From positions 1 through 32,965 of the forward strand of contig JAQGMU010000071.1 of the NCBI GenBank assembly GCA_028292195.1: a stretch of DNA of 32,965 nt. The letters run 5' to 3'. The notes beneath the pieces were generated by a model. That model ran no database searches. It was not told the origin of the DNA and saw only the letters and a list, made by a program, of their open reading frames with translations. How positions within the stretch are numbered: position 1 is the first letter of the stretch; the number at the start of each line of letters is the position of its first letter. The position numbers and the translations under genes were made by a program. This stretch comes from Ramlibacter sp. Lineage in GTDB: Bacteria; Pseudomonadota; Gammaproteobacteria; Burkholderiales; Burkholderiaceae_C. This document shows positions 8,746 to 17,133 of the stretch, piece by piece.

Positions 8746-9617
8746 TCCTCGCGCTGGCGGCGGCGGCGCCCCTGCTGGCTGGGGCGCACACGCCGGAAGC
8801 GGTGGTGCCTGCCGCCTCGTTGTGGCGCTGGAACCTCGCGCCCTGGCTGGTGTTCCTGTTGCTGGCCGCGGCGGCCGCCTACGGCGTCGGCCTGCGGCGC
8901 CTCTGGCGCAACGCCGGCCGCGGGCGCGGCGTGTCCTGGCAACAGGCGGGCGCCTTCGCGGTCGGCTGGCTGGCGCTGGTCGCCGCGCTCGTCTCGCCGC
9001 TCGACCCGCTGGGTAGCCGCCTGTTTTCCGCGCACATGGTGCAGCATGAGCTGCTGATGGTGGTGGCCGCGCCGCTGATGGTGATCGGCCGGCCGCTGGC
9101 CACCTGGACCTGGGCCCTGTCGCCTGCGCAGCGGCGAATCGTCGGCCGCTGGTTCCAGGCCCGGGGCTGGGCCGGCCTCTGGTCCGCGCTGACGGACCCG
9201 CTGGTGGCGTGGGCGCTGCACGCGCTGGCCTTGTGGGCCTGGCACATTCCCGCGGCCTTCGACGCCGCGCTGCTGCACGAGGGATGGCACATCCTGCAGC
9301 ACGTGAGCTTCCTCGGCACCGCGCTTTTCTTCTGGTGGGCGGTCCTTGGCCATGACCCGCGGGGCCGCTACGGGCCGGGGCATTCGGCGGCGTATCTCTT
9401 CACGACGATGCTGCACACCGCCGCGCTCGGCGCGCTTTTGAGCCTGGCGCCCACGCCCTGGTACGCGCGGTACATCCCGCTGACCGGCGCCTTGGGCTTC
9501 GATCCGCTGGAGGACCAGCAGCTCGGAGGCCTGGTGATGTGGGTGCCGGCCGGCCTCGCTTATGTCATCGCGGCGCTGGCGGTGATCGGCCAGATGCTCA
9601 CCCGGGTGCGGGCGTAA
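8733..9617 (+). CDS. CtaG/caa3-type cytochrome c oxidase assembly factor
   Basis: GTG start; AHMVQHELLMVVAAPLMVIGRPL, HILQHVSFLGTALFFWWAVLG, DQQLGGLVMWVPAGLAY. Confidence 0.88.
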   Translation: MRALILALAAAAPLLAGAHTPEAVVPAASLWRWNLAPWLVFLLLAAAAAYGVGLRRLWRNAGRGRGVSWQQAGAFAVGWLALVAALVSPLDPLGSRLFSAHMVQHELLMVVAAPLMVIGRPLATWTWALSPAQRRIVGRWFQARGWAGLWSALTDPLVAWALHALALWAWHIPAAFDAALLHEGWHILQHVSFLGTALFFWWAVLGHDPRGRYGPGHSAAYLFTTMLHTAALGALLSLAPTPWYARYIPLTGALGFDPLEDQQLGGLVMWVPAGLAYVIAALAVIGQMLTRVRA

Positions 9618-9635
9618 CGCCGCCCCGCATGGGCT

Positions 9636-9662
9636 CTTGAAAACGGCTCGCGCGCCAATATT
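9636..9662 (+). promoter_or_regulatory. Putative sigma-32 (RpoH) promoter upstream of tandem hsp20 genes
   Basis: CTTGAAA at 9636-9642, then about 12 nt to CCAATATT; resembles CTTGAAA-N11-16-CCCCATnT. Confidence 0.5.
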
Positions 9663-9713
9663 CTGGTGCTCGGCGCGGCGCCGCCGCGCTCGAACCCCAG
9701 CAAGGAGCGCAAC

Positions 9714-10163
9714 ATGTTGCACACATCGTTCCGGCCTGCCGCGGAGGCTTTCGGCGACATCAGCCGTCTGCAAAGCCTCCTCGACCAGGTCTTCCGGCCG
9801 CTGGAGCGGTCGAGCATCCGCGCGTTGGCGGACCAGGGCTTTCCCGCCGTCAACGTGGGGGTCACACCCGAAAGCATAGAGATCCTGGCGCTCGCGCCGG
9901 GATTGGACCCCGGTGCCCTGCAGGTGACCGCCGATCGCGGGCTGTTGATCATTGCAGGCGAGCGCCAGGCCCAGCGCCCACCGCGCCAGGACGGCACCAG
10001 CGTCTACGCCCAGGAGCGCTTCGCCGGCGCGTTCCGGCGGGTGGTCAACCTGCCCGAAGAAGCCGATCCGTCGAAGATCGATGCCAGCTACCGGGAGGGC
10101 ATCCTGCGCGTCAGCGTCGCAAAGCGCGAGTCTTCCAAGCCGCGCCGCATCGAAGTCCGCTAA
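9714..10163 (+). CDS. Hsp20/alpha-crystallin family small heat shock protein
   Basis: PAVNVGVTPESIEILALAPGLDPGALQVTADRGLLIIAGER...FRRVVNLPEEADPSKIDASYREGILRVSVAKRE. Confidence 0.88.
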   Translation: MLHTSFRPAAEAFGDISRLQSLLDQVFRPLERSSIRALADQGFPAVNVGVTPESIEILALAPGLDPGALQVTADRGLLIIAGERQAQRPPRQDGTSVYAQERFAGAFRRVVNLPEEADPSKIDASYREGILRVSVAKRESSKPRRIEVR

Positions 10164-10177
10164 CCAGGAGGAAAGCC

Positions 10178-10573
10178 ATGACCAACGAAATGCAGACCCA
10201 GGCCCGCGCCGCAACCGGCAGCAAGCAAGTCCAGGGGGCGCCATACATCGTGCCCCCGGTCGACGTCTTCGAGGACGAGGTGGCCATCACCTTGCTGGCG
10301 GATCTGCCAGGCGTCAGCCGCGACAGGCTGGCGGTGCGAATCGACGGCGACAACATGGTCATCGAAGGCTGGGCGCAGGTGCCGGCCAGTGAAGACCTTG
10401 AACTGGTCCACGGCGAGGCACCGGTGCCAGCCTATCGCCGCGAATTCACCCTCAGCCGGGAACTGGACGCCTCGCGGATCGAGGCCGGGCTCAAGGACGG
10501 CGTCCTGTCGCTCAGGATTCCGAAAGCCGAACATGCCCGTCCGCGCCGCATCGAGGTGAAAGTGAGCGAATGA
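10178..10573 (+). CDS. Hsp20/alpha-crystallin family small heat shock protein (second copy)
   Basis: PPVDVFEDEVAITLLADLPGVSRDRLAVRIDGDNMVIEGWA...FTLSRELDASRIEAGLKDGVLSLRIPKAEHARPRRIEVKV; SD-like AGGAGG upstream. Confidence 0.9.
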   Translation: MTNEMQTQARAATGSKQVQGAPYIVPPVDVFEDEVAITLLADLPGVSRDRLAVRIDGDNMVIEGWAQVPASEDLELVHGEAPVPAYRREFTLSRELDASRIEAGLKDGVLSLRIPKAEHARPRRIEVKVSE

Positions 10574-10600
10574 GCCTGCGCGGCGCAGCGTAGGCCCACG

Positions 10601-10640
10601 GCGTCGCCAGCGGGTTGCCACGGCACCCGGCTGGCGACGC
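10601..10640. terminator. Hairpin between convergent genes, possible bidirectional terminator
   Basis: GCGTCGCCAGCGGGTTGCC / GGCACCCGGCTGGCGACGC form a long stem with one indel and one G-T pair; no clear U-tract. Confidence 0.5.
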
Positions 10641-10642
10641 AG

Positions 10643-10834
10643 TCAGGTGGCACCGCCGGTTCTGGTCCGAGGCTGCTGAGAGTTGGTGGGGTGGTCCTCC
10701 GGGGCAGGCTTGTCATTGCTCTGCTGCTGCCTGTTCAAGTGCGGCAGGATGCTCGCCGCGCCCCTCCCCGAATGTCCATGGGAAGGGGGACTGTCCGTAT
10801 CTTGCCGCGCCGGTTCCTCTCTGTTGGCTGTCAT
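10643..10834 (-). CDS. Short hypothetical protein (63 aa, polar, low complexity)
   Basis: MTANREEPARQDTDSPPSHGHSGRGAASILPHLNRQQQSNDKPAPEDHPTNSQQPRTRTGGAT with GGAGAG upstream of ATG. Confidence 0.4.
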   Translation of the reverse strand: MTANREEPARQDTDSPPSHGHSGRGAASILPHLNRQQQSNDKPAPEDHPTNSQQPRTRTGGAT

Positions 10835-10967
10835 GGCACTCTCCAGTTGTTTGCCTGGGAAGTTACGTCGACGCAGGGCGAAAAAAGTAGGCCCGATTTG
10901 TCGATGCGCGCCGGAAAAAACTCGCGCACCTATCGGCCCATTGGCCGACGCTCTGCCAGAACGACTC

Positions 10968-12938
10968 TCATCGGTCCTGAGCTCCACCCTCCGGGGCGTG
11001 ACACCACTGTTCCAGCCAATCGACGATTCGTCCGGCGGCGTCCTCCCGGCACGCCGGAGCGCCTTCGCCGAGAAAGCCGTGGGACTCACCCGGATACAGC
11101 ACCATTTCGGCCGGCGTGTCGCCCGCGCGCATCAGGCTGACGAACAGCTCCTCGGACTGGCACTTGGGACAGCGCTCGTCGTCCTTCCCCTGCAGGAACA
11201 GCGTCGGGGTCCGGGCCCTTTCGACGTGCTGCAGCGGGGACAGCGCGCGCGCCAACTTGCGGTCGAAGTCAGGCGCCGTGCGCATGTACAGCGGATCGGC
11301 GTAATAACCTCCATCGGAAGTCCCGTAGTGCGTTTCGATGTTCCCCACCGGCGCCATCACGACAGCGGCCTTGAACATTTCCGTGTGGCCGATGGCCCAG
11401 GCGCTGAGATAACCCCCGTAGGATTTGCCCGAGATGGCCACCTTGTCGCTGGCGAGGCCTTCTCTTTGCAGTTGCTCGATGGCGGCCACGTGTTGCGGCA
11501 GGTCAAGTTCTCCCCAATGCCCCGAAAGCCTCGTGCAGAACGCGCGCCCATAGCTGCCGGAGCCGACCGCATTCAGCGCCAGGACCGACCAGCCCCTGGA
11601 ACACAGCACCTGCCAGAACACGTTGGTATCGAAATCCAGCAGCGCCATGCTGGCCGGGCCTCCATGCACATCGTTCAGCAAAGGCAAGGCGCCCTGGCGC
11701 CCCTCTGGCCTGAGCAGCCATCCCTGAATCGTCTCGGTCCCGCCCCGGCCGTCGGGAACCTCGAACCGATGCAACTCCGATCGGAGGGGTGTGCGGTCGC
11801 GCCACCAGGGATTGAGGTCGCTCAGTTGCCGCTCGCCATCGCCATCCGCCCTGCAGGCGTAGAGTTCGCACGCCTGGGTCGGCGTTTCGACCGAATACGC
11901 GAACAGCTCGCCGTTGCAGCCCACCGCGCCGAACTGGCGCGGCCCGGCCACCAGCGACCGCAGTTCGCCGTCGGGAACCGACACCGAAACAATCTCATGG
12001 CAACCTCGGCGGGCCAGAACGCAGGTCAGGCTTCTCGAGTCCCGGGACCACGTGACGGACTCCGCGTCGGCTACCTCATGGTCGTCGCTGCCGAGGACCA
12101 TGCCTTTCCCGGTCTCCGGATCGACCAGCCAGAGGTTGACCTGGCTGTCGCCCTCCTTCTCATTGCCGGTAAAGGCGATCCAGTGGGCGTCCGGGGACCA
12201 ATGGGGCGCCATCACGATCGGGTTCTGGCGCGTCAGCTGCTGCGCGTTGTTGCCCGCGTGGTCGCACAACCAGAGGTCGGTGAGGTGCGCAAACCTGCCT
12301 TCGCGGGTTCGGGCGTACGCGATGCGCTTGCCGTTGCGCGAGATGTCGAAGGCCTGCACGTCGAATGGCCCCTTCGTCAGCTGGTTCACCTCGCCGCTGC
12401 CCACATCGACCTGGAAGAGGTGGATCTGGCGGCCCAGCAGATAGCCGACCCCGTCGGCTTTGTAGGGAAGCCGCCAGGCCAGTTCCGGGCCTCCTTGCTT
12501 CGAGTCAGCTTCCTTGCCGCCAGGCTTGCCGCGGCTATCCGGATGGACGCCGACACTCGCAATCACATAGACCTGTTGACCCGAGGGATGCCACTTCAGG
12601 GCCGTGACGCCCCTGGCGAAGTTCGTCAGCTGCCGGGCTTCGCCGCCGCTTCGCGGCAGAACGAAGACCTGCGGGACACCTGCGTTGCGGTCGGAGACAA
12701 AAGCCAATTCACTGCCGTCCGGCGACCAGCATGGAGAGCTGTCCTGCCCCGGGCCGCGAGTGAGTTGGACGGGCCTGGCGCCGTTCAAGTCATGGTCCCA
12801 CAGGCACGAAACGTACTTGTCGTCATCCCGGTCGACCGAACGGACGACTGCCGTGATCCGCGTGTCCCCAGGGCGGCACGCGAGCTCGGTCACCTTCCGG
12901 TGCAAATACAGGTCTTCGACACTGAATTGCTTTTTCAT
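10968..12938 (-). CDS. S9 family prolyl oligopeptidase / dipeptidyl aminopeptidase
   Basis: WD40-like propeller (CWSPDGSELAFVSDRN) plus catalytic GKSYGGYLSAWAIG, FLQGKDDERCP, YPGESHGF. Confidence 0.92.
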   Translation of the reverse strand: MKKQFSVEDLYLHRKVTELACRPGDTRITAVVRSVDRDDDKYVSCLWDHDLNGARPVQLTRGPGQDSSPCWSPDGSELAFVSDRNAGVPQVFVLPRSGGEARQLTNFARGVTALKWHPSGQQVYVIASVGVHPDSRGKPGGKEADSKQGGPELAWRLPYKADGVGYLLGRQIHLFQVDVGSGEVNQLTKGPFDVQAFDISRNGKRIAYARTREGRFAHLTDLWLCDHAGNNAQQLTRQNPIVMAPHWSPDAHWIAFTGNEKEGDSQVNLWLVDPETGKGMVLGSDDHEVADAESVTWSRDSRSLTCVLARRGCHEIVSVSVPDGELRSLVAGPRQFGAVGCNGELFAYSVETPTQACELYACRADGDGERQLSDLNPWWRDRTPLRSELHRFEVPDGRGGTETIQGWLLRPEGRQGALPLLNDVHGGPASMALLDFDTNVFWQVLCSRGWSVLALNAVGSGSYGRAFCTRLSGHWGELDLPQHVAAIEQLQREGLASDKVAISGKSYGGYLSAWAIGHTEMFKAAVVMAPVGNIETHYGTSDGGYYADPLYMRTAPDFDRKLARALSPLQHVERARTPTLFLQGKDDERCPKCQSEELFVSLMRAGDTPAEMVLYPGESHGFLGEGAPACREDAAGRIVDWLEQWCHAPEGGAQDR

Positions 12939-13024
12939 CGCGAAACTCCACGACACGACCGGGCGCTGCCGGTCGACAATTGGCGTCATGAATGGGCGGC
13001 TGCGGTGGCAGCCGCGGAACGACT

Positions 13025-13513
13025 TCAGGCTTCCGCAGTCTGTCCCATCAGCTCGGTCTTGCGCGCTTCGAGCTGGTCGCGCAATGCCACCAGGTCAAGG
13101 CGCTTCGCCCCGCGCGCCTTGGGGAACATTTCATTGCGCTCTTCCTTGACGTGGTGGTCGATGTACTCACCGAGTACCGTGACCTTCGCGTCGAACATGG
13201 GGTCGTTTGGATCCGCGGCCTCGATCTGGGCGATGAGATCCTTGGCCGAGGCGTGCTCCACTTCGGCTTCGTTCATCAGGTCGTCGTCCTTGATGGCCGC
13301 GCGAACAGCGGGGTAGAAGATCTCTTCCTCGATGGTCGCGTGGACGGTCAGCTCCTGGCAGATTTGCTGCGCGAGCTGCTGCTTCTTCGCCGACGCGGAC
13401 CTGGCTTTCGACTCCGTCAGAGTCTCGTATTCCTTGAACATCTTCTTGACCTTCTTGTGGTCGTCGTCAAGGAGGTCGCATGCATCTTTTTCCCGGCGGG
13501 TAGCGGTAGCCAT
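13025..13513 (-). CDS. Hemerythrin HHE cation-binding domain protein
   Basis: DDDHKKVKKMFKEY, VHATIEEEIFYPAV, EVEHASAKDLI, IDHHVKEERNEMFPKA. Confidence 0.9.
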   Translation of the reverse strand: MATATRREKDACDLLDDDHKKVKKMFKEYETLTESKARSASAKKQQLAQQICQELTVHATIEEEIFYPAVRAAIKDDDLMNEAEVEHASAKDLIAQIEAADPNDPMFDAKVTVLGEYIDHHVKEERNEMFPKARGAKRLDLVALRDQLEARKTELMGQTAEA

Positions 13514-13718
13514 GTTGTCTCCAGTGAATAAGGACAAGTGGGGTGCAAGTTAAGGGGAACGAGGACATTTCCAGCTTTCGGCTTCCTCCAGTAGCGCGAA
13601 CTTGGCTGTATGGATAAATTTATCTTCAAACCTCCGATTCGTGTCGGCTCGGACGAGACTTTCGGTGCCGTCCTACACCGGCGAAGGCAAACCGGGGAGA
13701 CCGTTCCTCGCGCGGCCT

Positions 13719-14723
13719 TCAGCCCAGTCTGTCCTGCCAGCTTTCCAGTACCCGCTTCCACGCGGCCATGCGATCGCCGGCAGCCGTGCCGGCCGCCCCC
13801 GAATTGGTGGCGATGAGCCGGTCGACCGCGGCCTCCTGCTGCAGGCTGAACACCTCCGGAAACACCGGCGCCACCGTGACGAAACAATCCGCGGCCGCGC
13901 CGTCGTCCTGCCAGGGGAGTCCCGCGCCCCTGATGCGATAGCTCAGGTGGCCGCGCCTGAGCCGCATCTGCTGCAGGCCGCGCGGCGTCGGCACTTCGAT
14001 CCAGCGGTTGGCCATCCAGGCGAAGCCATCGACCGGGACCTCGCACTTCACGCTGCCGTCTGCCTCGAACGCGAAGAACGCGTGGTTCTGGAGCTCCACA
14101 CGCACGCGCAGCGCCTGCTCGCCCGCGCGCTGGCCGCCCGTGACGCGGGCCTTGGCATCCAGCAGGTCCCCGGCGCGCGCACCGGCCGGAATCTGCACAC
14201 GGCAGCGGTACTTCCGCGCCGCAGTCTTGCCGGTGGCTGCGCAGGAGGCGCAAGCCTTGCGCGTCACCCCCTGTCCCTGGCAGGTGCTGCAGGTGACCGC
14301 AGCCGCGATCCAGGCGAACCAGAGGCGCTGCCGCACCTGGCCGGAGCCGGCACACTCGCTGCACCTGGTCGCCTGCGGTTGCAGTCCGCTGCCGGCGCAC
14401 TCGGCACAGTCCTGCACCACCTTGCCCTGCAGTTCCCGGGTGCAGCCGGTCACCACCTCCTCGAGCGTGATGCTGACGGTGTGCTCCACGCCCGGTTCCG
14501 GGCTGGACTCCTCCTCCTCTTCGACTGCGCCAGGCGCCTCCTCCCTGGCCCGGCGGATCTCCTCCAGCGCGCGGTTGATGCGCTGGATCTTTCGCAGCGC
14601 ATGCGGGCTGTTGTTGCGATCGGGGTGCCAGCGGGCAGCCAGGCGGCGCCATGCCGCCTTGACCTCGGCGTCCGTGGAATCCGGCGCCAGGCCGAGTTCG
14701 TGGTACGAGTCGTCGACGTTCAT
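13719..14723 (-). CDS. Divergent DnaJ-family chaperone (J domain, Cys-rich zinc-finger domain, C-terminal domain)
   Basis: YHELGLAPDSTDAEVKAAWRRLAARWHPDRNN; CAECAGSG, CSECAGSG, CSTCQGQG, CASCAATG. Confidence 0.85.
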   Translation of the reverse strand: MNVDDSYHELGLAPDSTDAEVKAAWRRLAARWHPDRNNSPHALRKIQRINRALEEIRRAREEAPGAVEEEEESSPEPGVEHTVSITLEEVVTGCTRELQGKVVQDCAECAGSGLQPQATRCSECAGSGQVRQRLWFAWIAAAVTCSTCQGQGVTRKACASCAATGKTAARKYRCRVQIPAGARAGDLLDAKARVTGGQRAGEQALRVRVELQNHAFFAFEADGSVKCEVPVDGFAWMANRWIEVPTPRGLQQMRLRRGHLSYRIRGAGLPWQDDGAAADCFVTVAPVFPEVFSLQQEAAVDRLIATNSGAAGTAAGDRMAAWKRVLESWQDRLG

Positions 14724-14969
14724 GGGGCCTCCGGGACCGGGCAATGCTGCAATGCAACATGGTAGCGGACGCCAAGTCGTGGGCGGCCGCATACCACACC
14801 GTGCCGCACGGAGACTTCGCGAAATCCGTGGAGAAAGCTGTGGAAAAGTCTGTGGAGCCCGGCCGAGAGGCGCTCCAGCGCTGGCCCCGCAGGCAGCGCC
14901 GCAAGAAGAGGCAGGCGCTGTCAGCAAGCTGACGTGGGGCGAGGACTGTTCGCGGCCAGCCGGGATCCG

Positions 14970-15203
14970 TCAGTCGCCGGCCGCGCCAGCCGCCTTGGCA
15001 TGCCGCCGGTGGTTGCACGTGCCATGGCTGATGGCCAGGTTCTCGAGGTGGCTGCTGCCGCCGTCCGACAAGGGCGTGATGTGTTCCAGCGTCGCGTCAG
15101 CCGGCGCCACCGGCTCACCGCAGATCCAGCAAGGCACCACGCCGTGCAACTGGCGGGCGACCGTACGGTAGATCTTGGTACGGGTCAGGGACAGGCGGCT
15201 CAT
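14970..15203 (-). CDS. Small HNH endonuclease
   Basis: CWICGEPVAPADATLEHITPLSDGGSSHLENLAISHGTCNHRR; ATGA overlap with the upstream MscS gene. Confidence 0.8.
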   Translation of the reverse strand: MSRLSLTRTKIYRTVARQLHGVVPCWICGEPVAPADATLEHITPLSDGGSSHLENLAISHGTCNHRRHAKAAGAAGD

Positions 15204-16018
15204 CAAACGAGTTGCTGCACCCTGCTGATGCTCACCGGCGTCGGCGCCGGCCAGCCGGCTTCCTTGCCGGTGCGCACGATGGCCTCGTTGGTGTCGAAGT
15301 AGACCTGCCAGTAGTGGTCAGGGCGGCAGTAGGGGCGCACGGCGAGCACCGGCCCGAGCAGGTTCAGGTCGAGCAGGTTCACTTCCGGCGGCGGCGAGGC
15401 CATCACGTTCGGGATGCGCGCCACGGCGTCGCGCAGCCTGGCGCTGGCCTCGGCGGGATCCACCGCGCCGGAGAGTTGTGCCGTGCGGTCCACGCGGCGC
15501 AGGGGCAGCGCCGAGAAGTTCTGGATGGTGTCCCCGAACACCTTGCCGTTGCCCACCAGGGTCATCACGTTGTCGGGCGTGATGAGGGTGGTGCCGAACA
15601 AGCCCAGTTCATGCACCGTTCCCGTCACCCCGGCCACGCTGACGAAGTCCCCGACCTTGAAGGGCCGCAGCACCAGCATGAACGCCCCGGCCGCGAAGTT
15701 GCCCAGCAAGCCGCTCCAGGCCGCGCCGATCGCGAGCCCGGCGCCGGCCAGCAGCGCGGCGAAGGAGGTGGTCTGCACGCCGAAGTAGCCCAGGATGCCG
15801 ATCACCAGCGCGATGTTCAGCGTGGCGTTGATGATCGTGCCGAGGTACTTGCTGAGGGTCGGGTCCAGCTGCTTGCGGTCCATGGCCGCCTTCACCAGCG
15901 CGATCACGCGCACGATGATCCAGCGCCCGACCACCCAGAAGGCGATGGCGGCGAGGATCTTGAGCCCGAGCTGCAGCGCGGTGACCCGGAGGAAGGTTTC
16001 GACGGCGGTGATGTCCAT
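15203..16018 (-). CDS. MscS-family small-conductance mechanosensitive channel
   Basis: FAALLAGAGLAIGAAWSGLLGNFAAGAFMLVLRPFKVGDFVSVAGVTGTVHELGLFGT. Confidence 0.92.
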   Translation of the reverse strand: MDITAVETFLRVTALQLGLKILAAIAFWVVGRWIIVRVIALVKAAMDRKQLDPTLSKYLGTIINATLNIALVIGILGYFGVQTTSFAALLAGAGLAIGAAWSGLLGNFAAGAFMLVLRPFKVGDFVSVAGVTGTVHELGLFGTTLITPDNVMTLVGNGKVFGDTIQNFSALPLRRVDRTAQLSGAVDPAEASARLRDAVARIPNVMASPPPEVNLLDLNLLGPVLAVRPYCRPDHYWQVYFDTNEAIVRTGKEAGWPAPTPVSISRVQQLV

Positions 16019-16062
16019 TGGCAAGCTCCTGGCGTACGCCGGAACGAGTATAGGACGCGCGC

Positions 16063-17133
16063 CTACTCGCCCCCGCTGCCGGCCATGGGCAGCGTGACGA
16101 CGAAGCGGCTGCCGAGGCCGGCGCCAGGGCTGGAAGCCGACACCGTGCCGCCATGCGCCTCGACCAGTTCACGCACCACGGTCAGCCCGAGGCCCAGCCC
16201 CACGCCGTTGAACACCGTCGCATGCAGGTCCTGCACGAAGGGTTCGAACACGCGTGGCAGCGCTTCGGCAGTGATGCCGATGCCGCTGTCGGAAACGGCG
16301 ATCACGACCCACGCGTCCACCAGGTCGACGGACAGCCGGATCTGGCCGCCGTGGGGCGTGTACTTGGAAGCGTTGTCCAGGAGGTTGCTGAAGACCTGCG
16401 CCAGCCGCCCGGGGTCTCCGTCCATGGCCAGGCTGGCAGGCAACTCGGGCCCCGTGAACTCCTGCACGCGCGCGTCCATCGCCGGCCGGCAGGCCTCCAG
16501 CACCTCCGCGAGGATGCCCACCAGGTCGATGCGCTGGCGCTCGATCCGCAGCTTGCCGGTCGCCACGCGCGTCGAATCCAGCAAGTCGCTCACCAGCCGC
16601 GCCATGTGCTTGACCTGCCTTTCGATGATGGCCTGTATCCGGCCCAGGACCAGCGGTTGCTCCGGGATGCGTCCCAGGATGGCGGCGGCGTTGCGGATGG
16701 GCGCCAGGGGGTGGCGCAGCTCGTGCGCCACCAGGGCCAGCAATTCGGTCTGGCGCTGCTGTGCCTGTTCGGCGGCGGCCTGCAGTTCCTGCGCACCGAT
16801 GGCGGCCAGCACCAAGTGCTCGTTGGCTTCGCTCAGCTGCGCGTACCGGCTCTGGTGGTCTGCCAGCGCGCGCTGCCGGGCGGACAGCGTGGCTTCCTGC
16901 ACCGAGCGCGCGCCATCCTCGGCATCGATCTGGGCGCGCAGCGCGGCCAGCACCAATTGCTGGTTGACGGCCAGCAAGGTGCCGCTCGCGCCAAAGCGGC
17001 CCTGGGTCTGCGCGATCTCCGCCTGGAGCCGCGCGAGCTGCTCCTGTGCCTGGCTGATCTGCTCCCGCAGCTGCGTGAGTTCGCGCTGCGCGTCCACCCG
17101 CGCCGTGTCGTCGGGGGTGGACGGGGTGCTCAC
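16063..17133 (-). CDS. Sensor histidine kinase (N-terminal coiled coil)
   Basis: H-box LVAHELRHPLAPIRNAAAIL; N-box QVFSNLLDNASKYTPHGG; VSDSGIGI and GLGLGLTVVRELVEAHGG; GTG start overlapping the stop of the KaiC-like gene. Confidence 0.9.
   Translation of the reverse strand: MSTPSTPDDTARVDAQRELTQLREQISQAQEQLARLQAEIAQTQGRFGASGTLLAVNQQLVLAALRAQIDAEDGARSVQEATLSARQRALADHQSRYAQLSEANEHLVLAAIGAQELQAAAEQAQQRQTELLALVAHELRHPLAPIRNAAAILGRIPEQPLVLGRIQAIIERQVKHMARLVSDLLDSTRVATGKLRIERQRIDLVGILAEVLEACRPAMDARVQEFTGPELPASLAMDGDPGRLAQVFSNLLDNASKYTPHGGQIRLSVDLVDAWVVIAVSDSGIGITAEALPRVFEPFVQDLHATVFNGVGLGLGLTVVRELVEAHGGTVSASSPGAGLGSRFVVTLPMAGSGGE

Noticed and set aside
10683-13316. 877-aa plus-strand ORF
   Set aside because: Antisense to the well-supported S9 peptidase and hemerythrin genes; no recognisable domains, Arg/Pro/Ala-rich composition typical of high-GC shadow frames.
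14970-15203. HNH gene as a homing endonuclease or inserted mobile element
   Set aside because: No intron, transposase, flanking repeats or insertion scar seen; it is neatly overlapped with the MscS gene.
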